From Mesorhizobium sp. LNHC252B00 (GTDB lineage: Bacteria; Pseudomonadota; Alphaproteobacteria; Rhizobiales; Rhizobiaceae): a stretch of 57,208 bases of DNA. A program made the translations under genes and the position numbers. A model generated the notes under the pieces. It was given only the letters and a program-made list of their open reading frames with translations, had not been told where the DNA came from and made no database searches. Below are positions 8,491 through 17,619 of this stretch, piece by piece (position 1 is the first letter of the stretch; each line of letters starts with the position of its first letter). The stretch is taken from NCBI RefSeq assembly GCF_000502955.1, contig NZ_AYWO01000016.1, forward strand, positions 27,715-84,922, read 5' to 3'.

Positions 8491-8721
8491 ATTTTGAAGA
8501 GGAGCGGGCGTTTGCCGGCGGCGATGGGCACGGCCATTCTCCTGACGCGGCGGGCATGGCAGATCGGCATATGAGCAGAAAACGCAGCAATCACCCGCCA
8601 ACGGCTTCAAGAGCACGCCGCAGTTCTTGCATTCGTAAAAGTGAACGCAGGCGTCGGTCGGCATCGTTTCCACAGACCGATGCCCGCATTCTGGGCAAGT
8701 AAGGGTGCACTCAAGCTTCAT
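8467..8721 (-). CDS. GDCCVxC-motif small zinc-ribbon-like protein
   Basis: The 84-residue frame starts at ATG 8721 (MKLECTLTCPECGHRSVE). It has a CPxC pair, a CKNC pair and the diagnostic GDCCVFCSYADLPCPP segment at about residues 43-58. Proteins with this GDCCVxC domain are short and Cys-rich; some relatives are selenoproteins or occur near mercury and metal-handling genes. The function is unknown, but thiol or metal chemistry is likely. Its last 24 bases overlap the end of the convergent MFS gene. The Arg-rich tail after PPRQ looks non-conserved and could be read-through into the overlap. Confidence 0.8.
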   Translation of the reverse strand: MKLECTLTCPECGHRSVETMPTDACVHFYECKNCGVLLKPLAGDCCVFCSYADLPCPPRQENGRAHRRRQTPAPLQNSNRDAGR

Positions 8722-8896
8722 TGCCACTCCCGCGCATTGCGCCAAGCATATAGGAGATCGGGGCCGGATGCGAAAACGGCGCGGTCAAAATTCCAAACCG
8801 AGACACTACCCTTCAAGCAGGTGGTCGACCGGCGGCGAACTCATGGACTCGCTCACACTCGTGCCAGAAAATATGCAGATAGTTATGAGATTGTGA

Positions 8897-8973
8897 TGGT
8901 AGCGGGAGAGGGACTTGAACCCCCGACCCCAGGATTATGATTCCCGTGCTCTAACCAACTGAGCTACCCCGCC
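8897..8973 (-). tRNA. tRNA-Met (CAT), elongator
   Basis: A full cloverleaf folds on the minus strand: acceptor GGCGGGG/TCCCGCT with G-U pairs at both ends, D-arm GCTC..GAGC, and anticodon stem CGGGA/TCCTG. The loop ATCATAA carries the CAT anticodon, the T-arm is GGGGG-TTCAAGT-CCCTC, then A73 and an encoded CCA (77 bases). It lacks the C1-A72 mismatch of initiator tRNA. A tRNA-Ile whose CAT is modified to lysidine is the alternative. Confidence 0.95.
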
Positions 8974-9213
8974 AGGGCGGCGAAAGGCCCGAAATCCGCC
9001 TCAAATCGAAAGGCATGTCGGGGGCGTTCGCCAAGGTCGCGCGGATATAAGGTTGGGAGGGCGAGCCTGTCAAGCTTCGAAACAACCGGCTTGCCGGCTT
9101 ATCGTCATTATCGAAAAGCTTTGCCGCGCAGACATTTGGTTGCCGCCGTCGGGGTTGAGTTCGCAGGGGCACGTCGCTATGTCTCGGCCACGAGTTTTTA
9201 GAGTTTGAAACAG

Positions 9214-10173
9214 ATGAAGCCGCGCATTGCAGTCCTTGGTTGCGGATACTGGGGCAGCAACCACATCCGCACCCTCAAGGCGCTCGGCGCGTTGCACGCG
9301 GTCTCCGACGCCAACCGGGCCCGTGCCGAAGGCTTTGCCAGCGAGCAGGACTGCCTGGCGATCGAGCCCGACCAGCTATTCGTCCGGGACGATATCGACG
9401 CCATCGTCATGGCACTGCCGCCGCAATTCCATGCCGATCTTGCCGTGCGCGCCGTCGAGAGCGGCAAGGACGTGCTGGTGGAAAAGCCGATCGCGCTGAC
9501 GGTGCCGGATGCCGAACGCGCGGTGCAGGCGGCCAAGGACAATGGCCGCGTCTTCATGGTCGGCCATGTCCTACGGTTCCATCCCGCCTTCGAAACGCTG
9601 AAAGGGCTGATCGACAAGGGCGAGCTCGGCGAAGTCCGCTACATCCACTCGCACCGGCTCGGCCTCGGCAAGTTCCACACCGAGAACGACGCGTTGTGGG
9701 ACCTGGCGCCGCACGATCTGTCGATGATCCTGGCGATCACCGGCACCGAGCCGATCGACGTGCGCGGCGAGGGGGCCGCGCTGCTCGACAATCTCAGCGA
9801 CTTCGCGCATCTGCACATGCGCTTTCCCAACGGACTGCGCAGCCATCTCTTCACCTCGCGGCTCAATCCCTATCGCGAGCGGCGGCTGACCGTGGTCGGC
9901 ACCAAGGCGATGGCGGTGTTCGACGATGTCGAGCCATGGGAACGCAAGCTTGCCGTCTACCGCCATGCGGTGTGGCAGGATAGCGGCCAATGGGCCTTCA
10001 CCACCAATGAGCCATCCTATGTCGCGGTTGCCCAGGGCATGCCGCTGACGCGCGAGCTGGAACATTTCATCCAGTGCATCGAGACCCGTGCCGAGCCGCG
10101 CACCAGCGGCGAGGAAGCGATCAGGGTGCTGCGCATCCTGACAGCGGGCACCGTCACGCACACCAAATCCTGA
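9214..10173 (+). CDS. Gfo/Idh/MocA-family sugar dehydrogenase
   Basis: It has 319 residues from the internal ATG at about 9214 (MKPRIAVLGCGYWGSNH). The frame could also open at a TTG three codons earlier. The N-terminal Rossmann motif GCGYWG binds NAD(P). VLVEKPIAL (about residue 92) carries the conserved EKP Lys, and an HDLSMI motif near residue 170 supplies the catalytic-region His. These match dehydrogenases of nucleotide-sugar or amino-sugar pathways such as WlbA-like enzymes. It is a single gene between the tRNA and the convergent mnmA, so the substrate cannot be deduced from neighbours. Confidence 0.85.
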   Translation: MKPRIAVLGCGYWGSNHIRTLKALGALHAVSDANRARAEGFASEQDCLAIEPDQLFVRDDIDAIVMALPPQFHADLAVRAVESGKDVLVEKPIALTVPDAERAVQAAKDNGRVFMVGHVLRFHPAFETLKGLIDKGELGEVRYIHSHRLGLGKFHTENDALWDLAPHDLSMILAITGTEPIDVRGEGAALLDNLSDFAHLHMRFPNGLRSHLFTSRLNPYRERRLTVVGTKAMAVFDDVEPWERKLAVYRHAVWQDSGQWAFTTNEPSYVAVAQGMPLTRELEHFIQCIETRAEPRTSGEEAIRVLRILTAGTVTHTKS

Positions 10174-10253
10174 ACCGTTTGGAGATTCTACTCCGGCGGC
10201 CAATCGAGTGCGTCTTCTGCGCTTCCGAAACGGTCTCCGAGAGGACGGGGCCC

Positions 10254-11444
10254 CTATTCCGCGGGGACCTGCGCCGGCTGGGCAGCAAGCCGGGTCAGCA
10301 TGGCTTCGGCCTCGGCGCCACGCTCCGAGCGCTCGATGAAGCCGCCGCCGAACACGCGGGCCTCGTTGCCGTCATCGGAGTAGAGCACGCAGGCCTGGCC
10401 CGGCGCGATGCCGGACTCGCCGTCGACCAGTTCCACCCATGTGGCGCCGGCACGATGATGCAGCACGGCCGGGCGCGGCGGTCGCGTCGAGCGAACCTTG
10501 GCGAATAGCTCCAGGCCGCCGGCGGGGACGTCCGTGAGCGGTCCGTCGCCAAGCCAGTTCATGTTGCGCAGATAGATCTTGTGCGTCTCCAGCGCCTCGC
10601 GCGGGCCGACCACGACGCGAGCGCGGTCGGCATCGAGATGGACGACGTAAAGCGGCTCGCCGGAAGCGATGCCGATGCCGCGGCGCTGGCCGATCGTGTA
10701 GCGCAGGATGCCCTCATGGCGGCCGAGCACGCGGCCGTCGATGTGGACGATGTCGCCTGGATTGGCGGCGGTCGGCTTCAGCTTGGCGATGATGTCGGAA
10801 TACTTGCCCTGTGGCACGAAGCAGATGTCCTGGCTGTCCTGCTTGGCGGCAACCGTCAGCCCCATCTCCTCGGCAATGGCGCGAACCTGCGGCTTCGACA
10901 GGCCGCCGAGCGGAAAGCGCAGATAATCGATCTGCGCCTGCGTGGTGGCGAACAGGAAATAGCTCTGGTCACGGTCGGCGTCGACCGGCCGGTAGAGCGC
11001 GCGGTGGGCGCCGTTGGCACCGGAGCGGATATAGTGGCCGGTGGCCAGCGCGTCGGCGCCAAGCTCCTTGGCGGTGGCCAGGAGGTCTGCGAACTTCACA
11101 GTCTGGTTACAGGAAACGCAAGGGATCGGCGTCTCGCCGGCGACATAGCTTTCGGCGAAGGGATCGATGACGGCCTTGCGGAAGCGCTCTTCATAGTCGA
11201 GCACATAATGGGGGATGCCGAGCGTCTCGGAGACGCGGCGGGCATCGTCGATGTCCTGCCCGGCGCAGCATGAGCCAGCCCGATGCGTCGCCGCGCCATG
11301 GTCGTAGAGCTGCAAGGTGACGCCGACGACATCATAGCCTTCGCGCTTCAGCAGGCCAGCGACGACCGATGAATCGACACCGCCCGACATGGCGACGACG
11401 ATGCGGTTGGTTTCGGGACGTCCGGGAAGATCGAGACTGTTCAT
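10254..11444 (-). CDS. mnmA: tRNA-specific 2-thiouridylase MnmA
   Basis: The 396 residues form an ATP-pyrophosphatase with the PP-loop SGGVDSS at about residues 20-26. The two catalytic cysteines are in the IPCVSCN segment and in QDICFVPQG. MnmA puts the 2-thio group on the wobble uridine of tRNA Lys, Glu and Gln, receiving sulfur through a relay. The length is slightly over the usual 360-380 because of a short N-terminal extension. It is a monocistronic core gene. Confidence 0.97.
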   Translation of the reverse strand: MNSLDLPGRPETNRIVVAMSGGVDSSVVAGLLKREGYDVVGVTLQLYDHGAATHRAGSCCAGQDIDDARRVSETLGIPHYVLDYEERFRKAVIDPFAESYVAGETPIPCVSCNQTVKFADLLATAKELGADALATGHYIRSGANGAHRALYRPVDADRDQSYFLFATTQAQIDYLRFPLGGLSKPQVRAIAEEMGLTVAAKQDSQDICFVPQGKYSDIIAKLKPTAANPGDIVHIDGRVLGRHEGILRYTIGQRRGIGIASGEPLYVVHLDADRARVVVGPREALETHKIYLRNMNWLGDGPLTDVPAGGLELFAKVRSTRPPRPAVLHHRAGATWVELVDGESGIAPGQACVLYSDDGNEARVFGGGFIERSERGAEAEAMLTRLAAQPAQVPAE

Positions 11445-11753
11445 GATGCTTTCGTTCTACGCGGCGTCTCAATGCCAATGTCGAGAATATAGGTCAAGCT
11501 TTACCGGCGCGCCAGCGTGCGGGGCGATTCATCGGCTGCGATCGATCCGCGTGAGGGGATGCTTTGCCCCGGCGAACATTGGTTTCTTCCCCGGCAAACC
11601 AGGGTTTGCGGGCAGATGGTTCAAATGCCGGCGAAAAGACTAACGCGGCGTTCATGATCCTTACCTAGTCATTAGGGTCTGCTTAGGCAATTTTTAAAGC
11701 TGTGGCGGTAACGTGGCGGGGATTGGGTCTTTGAGTTTTTTGTAGAGAGTACG
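11445..11753. other. Intergenic region upstream of sciP
   Basis: It includes the divergent promoters of mnmA and sciP and one GANTC site (GATTC, 11526-11530), the target of the CcrM methylase. I see no gene and no exact TTAACCAT CtrA site. Confidence 0.5.
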
Positions 11754-12029
11754 ATGACCGATCTGGTTAGACCGAGAGTCAAATATGTTATTGGGCCTGA
11801 TGGCAGCCCTCTTACGATTGCCGATCTGCCGCCGACGAATACACGTCGCTGGGTTATCCGGCGTAAGGCGGAAGTGGTTGCGGCAGTGCGCGGCGGGCTC
11901 TTGAGCCTGGACGAGGCATGCCAACGCTATAAGCTCACCACCGAGGAATTCCTGTCCTGGCAGGCGTCGATCGACGAATATGGCCTTGCCGGGCTGCGCA
12001 CGACGCGCATCCAGCAATACCGACATTAG
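11754..12029 (+). CDS. sciP: SciP, CtrA-inhibitory DUF1153 protein
   Basis: It has 91 residues and matches the DUF1153/SciP family along its full length (VKYVIGPDGSPLTIADLP, RRWVIRRKAEVVAAVRGG, then LTTEEFLSWQ). In Caulobacter, SciP is a small helix-turn-helix protein that binds near CtrA sites and prevents CtrA from activating transcription in early cell-cycle stages. ctrA, chpT and eipA lie 3-6 kb downstream, which supports the assignment. AGAGAG provides a weak ribosome site. Confidence 0.93.
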   Translation: MTDLVRPRVKYVIGPDGSPLTIADLPPTNTRRWVIRRKAEVVAAVRGGLLSLDEACQRYKLTTEEFLSWQASIDEYGLAGLRTTRIQQYRH

Positions 12030-12221
12030 CAATTCGCTTCAGGAACGGCGATCGTGAGTTAAGGGGCGGCGCAACCGCTTCTTTTCGCCGTTCTCGATTT
12101 CTCGCTGCATGGACGTGCTCGCCGACCTGCGGAGGGCGAGACGTGATCGCGCGCTTCTTCGCGCCTTTCTTCTTAAACGTGCGAGACGAAGGCCGCGCCC
12201 TGTGATCGGGCAGGGCGAAAT

Positions 12222-12626
12222 CTACGTCACAAACGAGCCAAGAAAGTTGTCGACCAAATCCTCTTTCGTCTCCGAAAAAAGACTTTCGATGGTGAGGTCC
12301 ATCTCTTTCTGAGCGATGATAGCGTCGATCTGTGCGGTTGGCAGGGGACTGGTGAATCGGCAACTCAGCGCGTGCTGTGTTCTTTGAACCAGATAACAGC
12401 TTACGAGTTCGGATTTATCATCGCCAAATTGCAGGTAAAAGTAATCCGGCCTGCCGGAAAAGCTGCCGACATACAGCGCCGCTCCACCCTCGGACAGGTC
12501 CAGCATGCGGAAATTGGCGCTCTGTACCTCGCGCAAGCCATGTGACGGAAAGATGAGGCGAACAAGGAAATTGACGTTCCTTCGAACCCATCTGCGCTTT
12601 TCCTCGACGCCGCCAGAATGTTCCAC
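12222..12626 (-). CDS. PilZ-domain cyclic-di-GMP receptor
   Basis: It has 134 residues from a GTG start. The c-di-GMP motif is present in both parts: RRWVRR (about residues 11-16) and DLSEGGAAL (about 44-52), as in PilZ single-domain receptors. The C-terminal part after residue 95 is an acidic helix with no recognised domain. PilZ proteins act as effectors for motility or polysaccharide. Its place beside cell-cycle and fliJ-like genes fits that, but its partner is unknown. It is convergent with sciP. Confidence 0.85.
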   Translation of the reverse strand: MEHSGGVEEKRRWVRRNVNFLVRLIFPSHGLREVQSANFRMLDLSEGGAALYVGSFSGRPDYFYLQFGDDKSELVSCYLVQRTQHALSCRFTSPLPTAQIDAIIAQKEMDLTIESLFSETKEDLVDNFLGSFVT

Positions 12627-12824
12627 GGGTTTTGTCCCAAGATCCAGGAGTCAAAGTATTCATCAGCACTTCGCCAGCTTGGATTAAAAACCTTAAGGAC
12701 CGATAAGAGGTACTGCTCGAATTGGTTATTCCGGTATGACTTGGCGAGCGCGTGTCCGCTTCTTCAACATCGCCTCTCTTGTGTCACGGTCGAGCGAGAC
12801 GATCGCGCCGCGGGCGTTTCGCCA

Positions 12825-12850
12825 CAAGGGCGCGACGACGCGCGCCCTTG
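12825..12850 (+). terminator. Hairpin downstream of the quinone reductase gene
   Basis: A perfect 10-base stem (CAAGGGCGCG with its complement), a 6-base loop, then TTTT on the plus strand. It lies 25 bases beyond the stop of the minus-strand gene at 12875, so it may block transcription in either direction. On the minus strand it lacks a T-run. Confidence 0.55.
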
Positions 12851-12874
12851 TTTTCCGAAGCGAGCCCGTGGAAC

Positions 12875-13801
12875 TCAGATCGACAGCACAACCTTGCCGA
12901 TCGGCTTGGTCGCAAGGTGAGCGTGAGCACCTGCTGCCTGGTCAAGCGGGAAGCTCTTCGCCACATGGACGGCGAGCTTGTTCGCATCGATCAAGCGAGC
13001 CAATTCCAGCAGGCCCTCCCTGTCGGGCACGACGTGCATACGCTCGACCCGGATGTCGCGCACACTGGCCTGCGCTCTGGTGTCGTCGTTGACATCGAGC
13101 AATGACACCAGCACGCCGCCACGCTTGAGCACCTTCAGCGAGCGTTCGGCGTGGTCGCCGCCCATTGGATCCAGCACCAGATCGATGTCGCGAACATGGT
13201 CGGTGAAATCGCCCTTGGTGTAATCAATGACCTCGTCGGCGCCGAGTTTGCGGACGAAGTCGAGTTTTTGCGGGCTCGCGGTGGCGATGACGTAAGCACC
13301 GCGCGCCTTGGCGATCTGCACCGCGAGATGACCGACGCCGCCGGCTGCCGCGTGAACCAGCACGCGCTGGCCCGATTCCAGCCCGCCATGGCGGACCAGG
13401 CCCTGCCAGGCGGTGAGGCCTGCCAGCGGCAGGGCGCCTGCCTGGTTATGGTCGGCGCCCTTTGGCTTCAGCACGATTTCATCGGCGGGAACAGCGGCCA
13501 GTTCGGCATAGGCCGCGGCCTGTTTGGGAAAGCGCGGCATGCCGAACACCTCGTCGCCGATCCGCAGGCCGGAAACGCCGGCGCCCAGCGCTTCAACAGT
13601 TCCCGAGATATCCCACCCCAGGATAAAGGGCGGCTCGCCGAGCAATGGGAAGTAGCCGGCTCGAACGGCACCATCGACCGGATTGATGCCGGCCGCCTTG
13701 ACCCGGACCAGCACTTCGCCTGCCTTTGGCGTCGGATTGGGCTGGTCGGTGACGAAGAGAACGTCGGGTCCGCCGACGGAATTCTGGATAGCGGCGCGCA
13801 T
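12875..13801 (-). CDS. NADPH:quinone reductase-like MDR oxidoreductase
   Basis: The 308-residue zinc-free medium-chain reductase has N-terminal AGINPVDGAVRAGYFP, the nucleotide motif AAAGGVGHLAVQIAK (about residues 150-165) and a C-terminal GKVVLSI. This is the usual length and layout of the NADP-dependent quinone oxidoreductase group. It is divergent from an HxlR regulator gene, with an inverted repeat between them. Such pairs normally respond to electrophiles or quinones, which would then be the substrates. Confidence 0.88.
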   Translation of the reverse strand: MRAAIQNSVGGPDVLFVTDQPNPTPKAGEVLVRVKAAGINPVDGAVRAGYFPLLGEPPFILGWDISGTVEALGAGVSGLRIGDEVFGMPRFPKQAAAYAELAAVPADEIVLKPKGADHNQAGALPLAGLTAWQGLVRHGGLESGQRVLVHAAAGGVGHLAVQIAKARGAYVIATASPQKLDFVRKLGADEVIDYTKGDFTDHVRDIDLVLDPMGGDHAERSLKVLKRGGVLVSLLDVNDDTRAQASVRDIRVERMHVVPDREGLLELARLIDANKLAVHVAKSFPLDQAAGAHAHLATKPIGKVVLSI

Positions 13802-13828
13802 TGGGATATCTCCTGTTTGGTTGGCGTC

Positions 13829-13845
13829 ACTATCATTTGGATAGT
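13829..13845. promoter_or_regulatory. Likely HxlR operator
   Basis: ACTATC-ATTTG-GATAGT: a perfect 6-base inverted repeat between the divergent genes at 13801 and 13892. A further GATAGTG half-site overlaps the start of the regulator gene at 13895, which suggests autoregulation. Confidence 0.6.
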
Positions 13846-13891
13846 AATGGCTTCTTGTCTAGTATGTACCTTCATGATATATACGAACCCC

Positions 13892-14290
13892 ATGGATAGT
13901 GATGACGACCACGGTTTCGGCTATGATGCGTTCCGGCGAACGTGCCCATCGCACACAGTGCTGGAAATGCTGGCCAGCAAATGGGTCTATCTGGTGGTTT
14001 GCGCGCTGCGCAAAGGCCGGCTGCGCAACGGCGAGCTTGCGCGCAAGCTCGAAGGCATCACGCCGAAGATGCTGACGCAGACGCTGCGCGTTCTCGAGCG
14101 TGATGGACTGGTGCGGCGCGAGATATTCCCGGTCATCCCGCCGCGCGTCGAATATGAACTGACGGATCTCGGCCAGAATCTGGCGGGGCTGCTTACCCAG
14201 ATCCGGTCATGGGCGGAGCAGCATGCACCGGACATCAAGGATGCGCGGGCAAAGGCAATTGCCGGAAACGAAGGGGACTGGGCCGCCTAG
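13892..14290 (+). CDS. HxlR-family transcriptional regulator
   Basis: It has 132 residues from ATG 13892 (MDSDDDHGFGYDAFRRTCPS). An ATG six codons upstream is possible. The open frame runs far into the neighbouring gene, but only this part is coding. The typical HxlR core is present: CPSHTVLEMLASKWVYLVV, LRNGELARKLEGITPKMLTQ, then LRVLERDGLVRR. The single Cys near residue 16 is often the redox sensor in this family. It probably represses the divergent quinone reductase until quinones or electrophiles react with it. Confidence 0.9.
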   Translation: MDSDDDHGFGYDAFRRTCPSHTVLEMLASKWVYLVVCALRKGRLRNGELARKLEGITPKMLTQTLRVLERDGLVRREIFPVIPPRVEYELTDLGQNLAGLLTQIRSWAEQHAPDIKDARAKAIAGNEGDWAA

Positions 14291-14371
14291 GTGGCTTGCA
14301 GTTCTCTTGGCAACTTTCCCCGCCAAGGCCTGGAGCCGAGAAGCGCTAATGCAGAGGGCGGCAGGGCAGCT

Positions 14372-14749
14372 TCAGCCGATCATGGCACTGCGGCCGCCGA
14401 TCTCGGCTTCGCGGACCTTGGTGTCGCGTGACTCGAGCATTTCCGCCTTGGAAAGCTCCGCTTCAGCTTCGCCGAGTAATGATTCGGCAGTGCTTCGCTG
14501 CTGAGCGAGGTCACTTTGCGAATTTCTGAGGTTGTCGCGGCGCAAACGCGCAGCCTTGGCGAAGGTCGGATAGGCGAAATGGTTGATGTCGGTTATGCCG
14601 GCCTTCTTTTCTTCAGCGGTGATCTGAAGCTCCAGCTCGACGGCCATGCGTTCGAACTCTGCGATCATCATGTCGAGTTGCAGCAGCTGCCGCCGCTTCT
14701 CATTCACCTGAAACTGTTTCAGCCGAACGAGGTTTTCACGTGACTTCAT
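14372..14749 (-). CDS. fliJ: FliJ-like flagellar export chaperone
   Basis: It has 125 residues from ATG 14749 (MKSRENLVRLKQFQVNEKRR). It is almost entirely charged alpha-helix (QLLQLDMMIAEFERMAVELE, then LAQQRSTAESLLGEAEAEL), predicting a two-helix antiparallel coiled coil as in FliJ, the soluble helper of the FliI ATPase. FliJ sequences are poorly conserved, so the name depends on fold and the motility/cell-cycle neighbourhood. It is divergent from ctrA across a long regulatory region. Confidence 0.65.
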   Translation of the reverse strand: MKSRENLVRLKQFQVNEKRRQLLQLDMMIAEFERMAVELELQITAEEKKAGITDINHFAYPTFAKAARLRRDNLRNSQSDLAQQRSTAESLLGEAEAELSKAEMLESRDTKVREAEIGGRSAMIG

Positions 14750-15200
14750 GATTCGGTACTCCCGGAAACGCACACCCGCATCTATCGTCCAAACCACCTG
14801 GAAGGGCCCAGGCCGCACCCGTGTCCACCGCCTTTCCCCGAACTATGGGAAACAAAACCCTAAAGTTTTTTGCCGGCGGTAACCATTCGTTTACGGGCAT
14901 TGTTAATCATACGGGTCAGGACTTAAGGCCGGGTAAAAATTCCGGCTGCCGATGCGAAGCGACGTCGATGAGTCCCTGGAGTCACTTAGTCCAGATTGTT
15001 GATGTGTTGCATTAGGAATTTGGTTCTGAGATTCGTTATTGGATTCAAGAGGGTGTAGAAAGAGGTTAAAAAATCTGGTACCGTCATGGACGGGAAATTA
15101 GGTTTTGTTAACCATTTAATGGCAGCCTCGGCACAAGGCAACCACTGCTCCGGGTCCGGACGGGTCGTGAAATGGTCCGGCAGCAGAAAAGGGGAATGAA
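14750..15200. other. Long regulatory region between fliJ-like and ctrA
   Basis: The 451 bases hold no gene. Visible are CtrA-like octamers (GTAACCAT at 14879, TTAATCAT at 14903, exact TTAACCAT at 15108) and two GANTC methylation sites (15030, 15042). Confidence 0.55.
15030..15115 (+). promoter_or_regulatory. ctrA promoter with two CcrM sites and a CtrA box
   Basis: GATTC at 15030-15034 and 15042-15046 are CcrM methylation targets. TTAACCAT at 15108-15115 is the CtrA recognition octamer. In Caulobacter, ctrA is controlled by methylation of a GANTC site in P1 and autoactivated through P2. The same elements are present here about 90-170 bases before the ATG. Confidence 0.6.
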
Positions 15201-15896
15201 ATGCGTGTTCTGCTGATAGAAGATGACAGTGCAACCGCACAAAGCATCGAGCTGATGCTGAAATCGGAAAGTTTCAACGTCTACACGACCGATCTCGGTG
15301 AAGAGGGCGTCGATCTAGGCAAGCTCTACGATTACGACATCATCCTTCTCGATCTCAACCTGCCTGACATGTCGGGCTACGAGGTGTTGAGAACGCTTCG
15401 TCTTTCCAAGGTAAAGACGCCTATCCTCATCCTCTCCGGCATGGCCGGTATCGAGGACAAGGTACGCGGCCTCGGCTTCGGCGCCGACGACTACATGACC
15501 AAGCCGTTCCATAAGGATGAACTGGTCGCCCGCATTCATGCTATCGTGCGGCGCTCCAAGGGGCACGCCCAGTCGGTCATCACCACGGGCGACCTGGTGG
15601 TCAACCTCGACGCCAAGACCGTCGAAGTCGGCGGCCAGCGCGTGCACCTGACCGGCAAGGAATACCAGATGCTGGAGCTGCTCTCGCTGCGCAAGGGTAC
15701 GACGCTAACCAAGGAAATGTTCCTCAACCACCTTTATGGCGGTATGGACGAGCCTGAGCTGAAAATCATCGACGTCTTCATCTGCAAGCTGCGCAAGAAG
15801 CTCGATGCGGCATCCGGCGGCCAGAATTACATCGAGACGGTCTGGGGCCGCGGCTATGTGCTGCGCGAACCCGAGGACATCCGCGTCAGCGCCTGA
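15201..15896 (+). CDS. ctrA: Cell-cycle master response regulator CtrA
   Basis: It is a 231-residue OmpR-family regulator. The receiver includes the acid pocket at E7/D8/D9, phospho-acceptor Asp51 in IILLDLNLP and the MTKPFH Lys. The winged helix has [18 protein letters not shown] and [16 protein letters not shown], followed by TVWGRGYVL. These are near-invariant in alphaproteobacterial CtrA. It governs replication, motility and division. The C-terminus ends RVSA, not the AA degradation tag of Caulobacter. GGGGAATGAA precedes the ATG, and a strong terminator follows. Its inhibitor gene sciP and phosphotransferase gene chpT are nearby. Confidence 0.98.
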   Translation: MRVLLIEDDSATAQSIELMLKSESFNVYTTDLGEEGVDLGKLYDYDIILLDLNLPDMSGYEVLRTLRLSKVKTPILILSGMAGIEDKVRGLGFGADDYMTKPFHKDELVARIHAIVRRSKGHAQSVITTGDLVVNLDAKTVEVGGQRVHLTGKEYQMLELLSLRKGTTLTKEMFLNHLYGGMDEPELKIIDVFICKLRKKLDAASGGQNYIETVWGRGYVLREPEDIRVSA

Positions 15897-15924
15897 GCGA
15901 AGAATACTTTCGAACTTATTCAAT

Positions 15925-15951
15925 AAAAAACCCGGCTTTGCCGGGTTTTTT
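15925..15951. terminator. Intrinsic terminator of ctrA (bidirectional)
   Basis: AAAAAACCCGG, loop CTTTG, CCGGGTTTTTT: a perfect 11-base stem with A- and T-runs on both sides, 29 bases after the ctrA stop. It can also terminate the convergent gene at 16003. Confidence 0.95.
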
Positions 15952-16002
15952 GCGTGATTGGCTGATAAGCGTCTGATTTACGCAATTACCAGCTGAAAAC
16001 CG

Positions 16003-16407
16003 TCACGCACTTTTCCTGGAAACGCTCACTGCGACCGAATCAGGCGCGATCCTCAAGGCGCGAAAACGCTCGAGCAATTGCGACCGGTTGAACGGCTTCA
16101 AAAGATAGCCCTGAGCTCCAGCGCGCTTGGCCCGCATGATCGAAGCGATATCGAGCTCGACCAGTGAAACCAGGATCTGCGGCTTTATCGGGCTCTCCAT
16201 GGCACGCACGCGACGGATAAGATCGACCGCCGCTATGTCAGGCAAGGCGCCGTCGACGACGATGATGTCGGGCATATCGGCGGCGCACATCTCCAGCGCG
16301 TCAAGTCCGCTGGCGGCCTCGATAATAACCATTTCGGAACCGCCCAGGATGCGCTTTGCAACCTTCCTGATGACGCTTGAATCGTCGACGAACATGCAGC
16401 GTTTCAT
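16003..16407 (-). CDS. Single-domain CheY-like response regulator
   Basis: The 134-residue receiver has no output domain. It starts at ATG 16407 with AGAGGA upstream. The acid pocket (D8, D9), phospho-acceptor Asp52 (IIVVDGALPD) and Lys in YLLKPF are all present, so it should be phosphorylated. It lies between ctrA and chpT, so a role in the CtrA phosphorelay or in motility is likely. It is less similar to CpdR or DivK than I would need to use those names. Confidence 0.85.
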   Translation of the reverse strand: MKRCMFVDDSSVIRKVAKRILGGSEMVIIEAASGLDALEMCAADMPDIIVVDGALPDIAAVDLIRRVRAMESPIKPQILVSLVELDIASIMRAKRAGAQGYLLKPFNRSQLLERFRALRIAPDSVAVSVSRKSA

Positions 16408-16647
16408 ATCCGGGTCCTCTCTGCCGTCTGGCCGTCCGGTAGCATCCGGGGCATTCAGACGCAGCATAGGCCAATCTGGTAAAGAAGCCGAAAAGGCGTT
16501 AGGTAAAATTTTTGCAAAGATGGCGGCTGCTGGCTTTTATTCGCGAATGCTTCATTGCCGCCCTGGCAACCAAAAGCATTTCATGTCGTTGAGCCCGAAA
16601 CTACAGATTTCGCTGGCAAAATACTTCGGTGTTTCTCGACGACGCTA

Positions 16648-17277
16648 TCAGGCTGCCGAAAGCACGATCTCTTCCGGTGTCGCGTGGATCGATATCGTCA
16701 TGCCAGCTTCACGCGCCAGAAGCAGCGTGTAGTAGGGTTGCACGGAATGGGCGTCGATCGGTTCCTCCGGTTTATGACCGGAATGCAGCTCGAGGAATTT
16801 CGGCGGCACGCGCAACATCGGGCCGCTCGACGCAAGCGCGAAACGCGGCTCGGTCTCGAGATTTTCCAGCGTCACGGAGAGCTTGCCGCCGCGCGGAATG
16901 GCGGCGTTGGCGACGAGGATCAGGTTGAGCAGCAGCTTGACCTTGTTCTTGGGCAGCAGCGCGCGGGTTCCGTTCCAGGTCAGTTCCGGTTTCTCGTTCT
17001 TGAGGAAGGCGATGGCGACCGCTTCGGCATCGCCGGTATCGATCAGCATGCCGGCCGAGCCGGCGGCACCGAAGGCGATGCGGGCGAACTGCAGGCGGGC
17101 CGAAGCGTTGCGGGCACTCTGACGGATCAACTTCATGGCGTCTTCGTCGGCACCGCCTTCGTCGAGCAGTTCGAGCCCGTTGTTGATTGCGCCGACCGGC
17201 GAAATGATGTCGTGGCAGACCCGGCTGCACAACAGCGCTGCCAGGTCGGGTGCGGAAAGGGTGAACAGATCGGACAT
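16648..17277 (-). CDS. chpT: Histidine phosphotransferase ChpT
   Basis: It has 209 residues from ATG 17277 (MSDLFTLSAPDLAALL). The phosphorylated His22 is in RVCHDIISPVGAINNGLELL, the ChpT signature. The second half is a degenerate histidine-kinase ATPase domain (NKVKLLLNLILVANAAIPRG, with no nucleotide-binding G boxes). ChpT passes phosphate from CckA to CtrA and CpdR. It lies 1.4 kb from ctrA, in line with other Rhizobiales. Confidence 0.93.
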   Translation of the reverse strand: MSDLFTLSAPDLAALLCSRVCHDIISPVGAINNGLELLDEGGADEDAMKLIRQSARNASARLQFARIAFGAAGSAGMLIDTGDAEAVAIAFLKNEKPELTWNGTRALLPKNKVKLLLNLILVANAAIPRGGKLSVTLENLETEPRFALASSGPMLRVPPKFLELHSGHKPEEPIDAHSVQPYYTLLLAREAGMTISIHATPEEIVLSAA

Positions 17278-17619
17278 CGGCGAAAATCCCTGCAAAATTT
17301 TATAACTCACGGCCGAGCGATCGATCGTCGCCTGCCCGCACGAATCACGCTCTCTCCTCGGACTTTCTGAATACACAGCGCCCGTGCGTGCAGCAACAAA
17401 TCCAAATTGTGGTTATGGCAAATGGCGTTCACACAGGCTGCCGACCCCACTTGAGCGACCCCAAACAGCCTTTGAACCGCCATGTTCATGTGGGAGCTTA
17501 ATGGTTGAAAAAGGATTACGGCATAGTTTGCCCGTAACAGTTACCCCTAACGGCCGGCTAAAAGAGCCGTACGGGGTGCGAGGCGTCGGCGAAGGTGCTC
17601 CCTGACGGAGATTGGAAGC
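17278..17619. other. Promoter region between chpT and eipA
   Basis: It has no gene. CTAA-N7-CTAA (CTAACGGCCGGCTAA, 17547-17561 approximately) and TTAATGGTTGA are imperfect CtrA-like sites; the CtrA consensus is TTAA-N7-TTAA. Both genes are divergent from it. Confidence 0.4.

Noticed and set aside
13151..14290. 379-codon frame containing the HxlR protein
   Set aside because: The first 247 codons are antisense to the quinone reductase gene. Only the HxlR part from 13892 has family similarity.
17540..17565. Clear CtrA site before eipA
   Set aside because: CTAA-N7-CTAA differs at both half-sites from TTAA-N7-TTAA, so it is noted only as a weak candidate.
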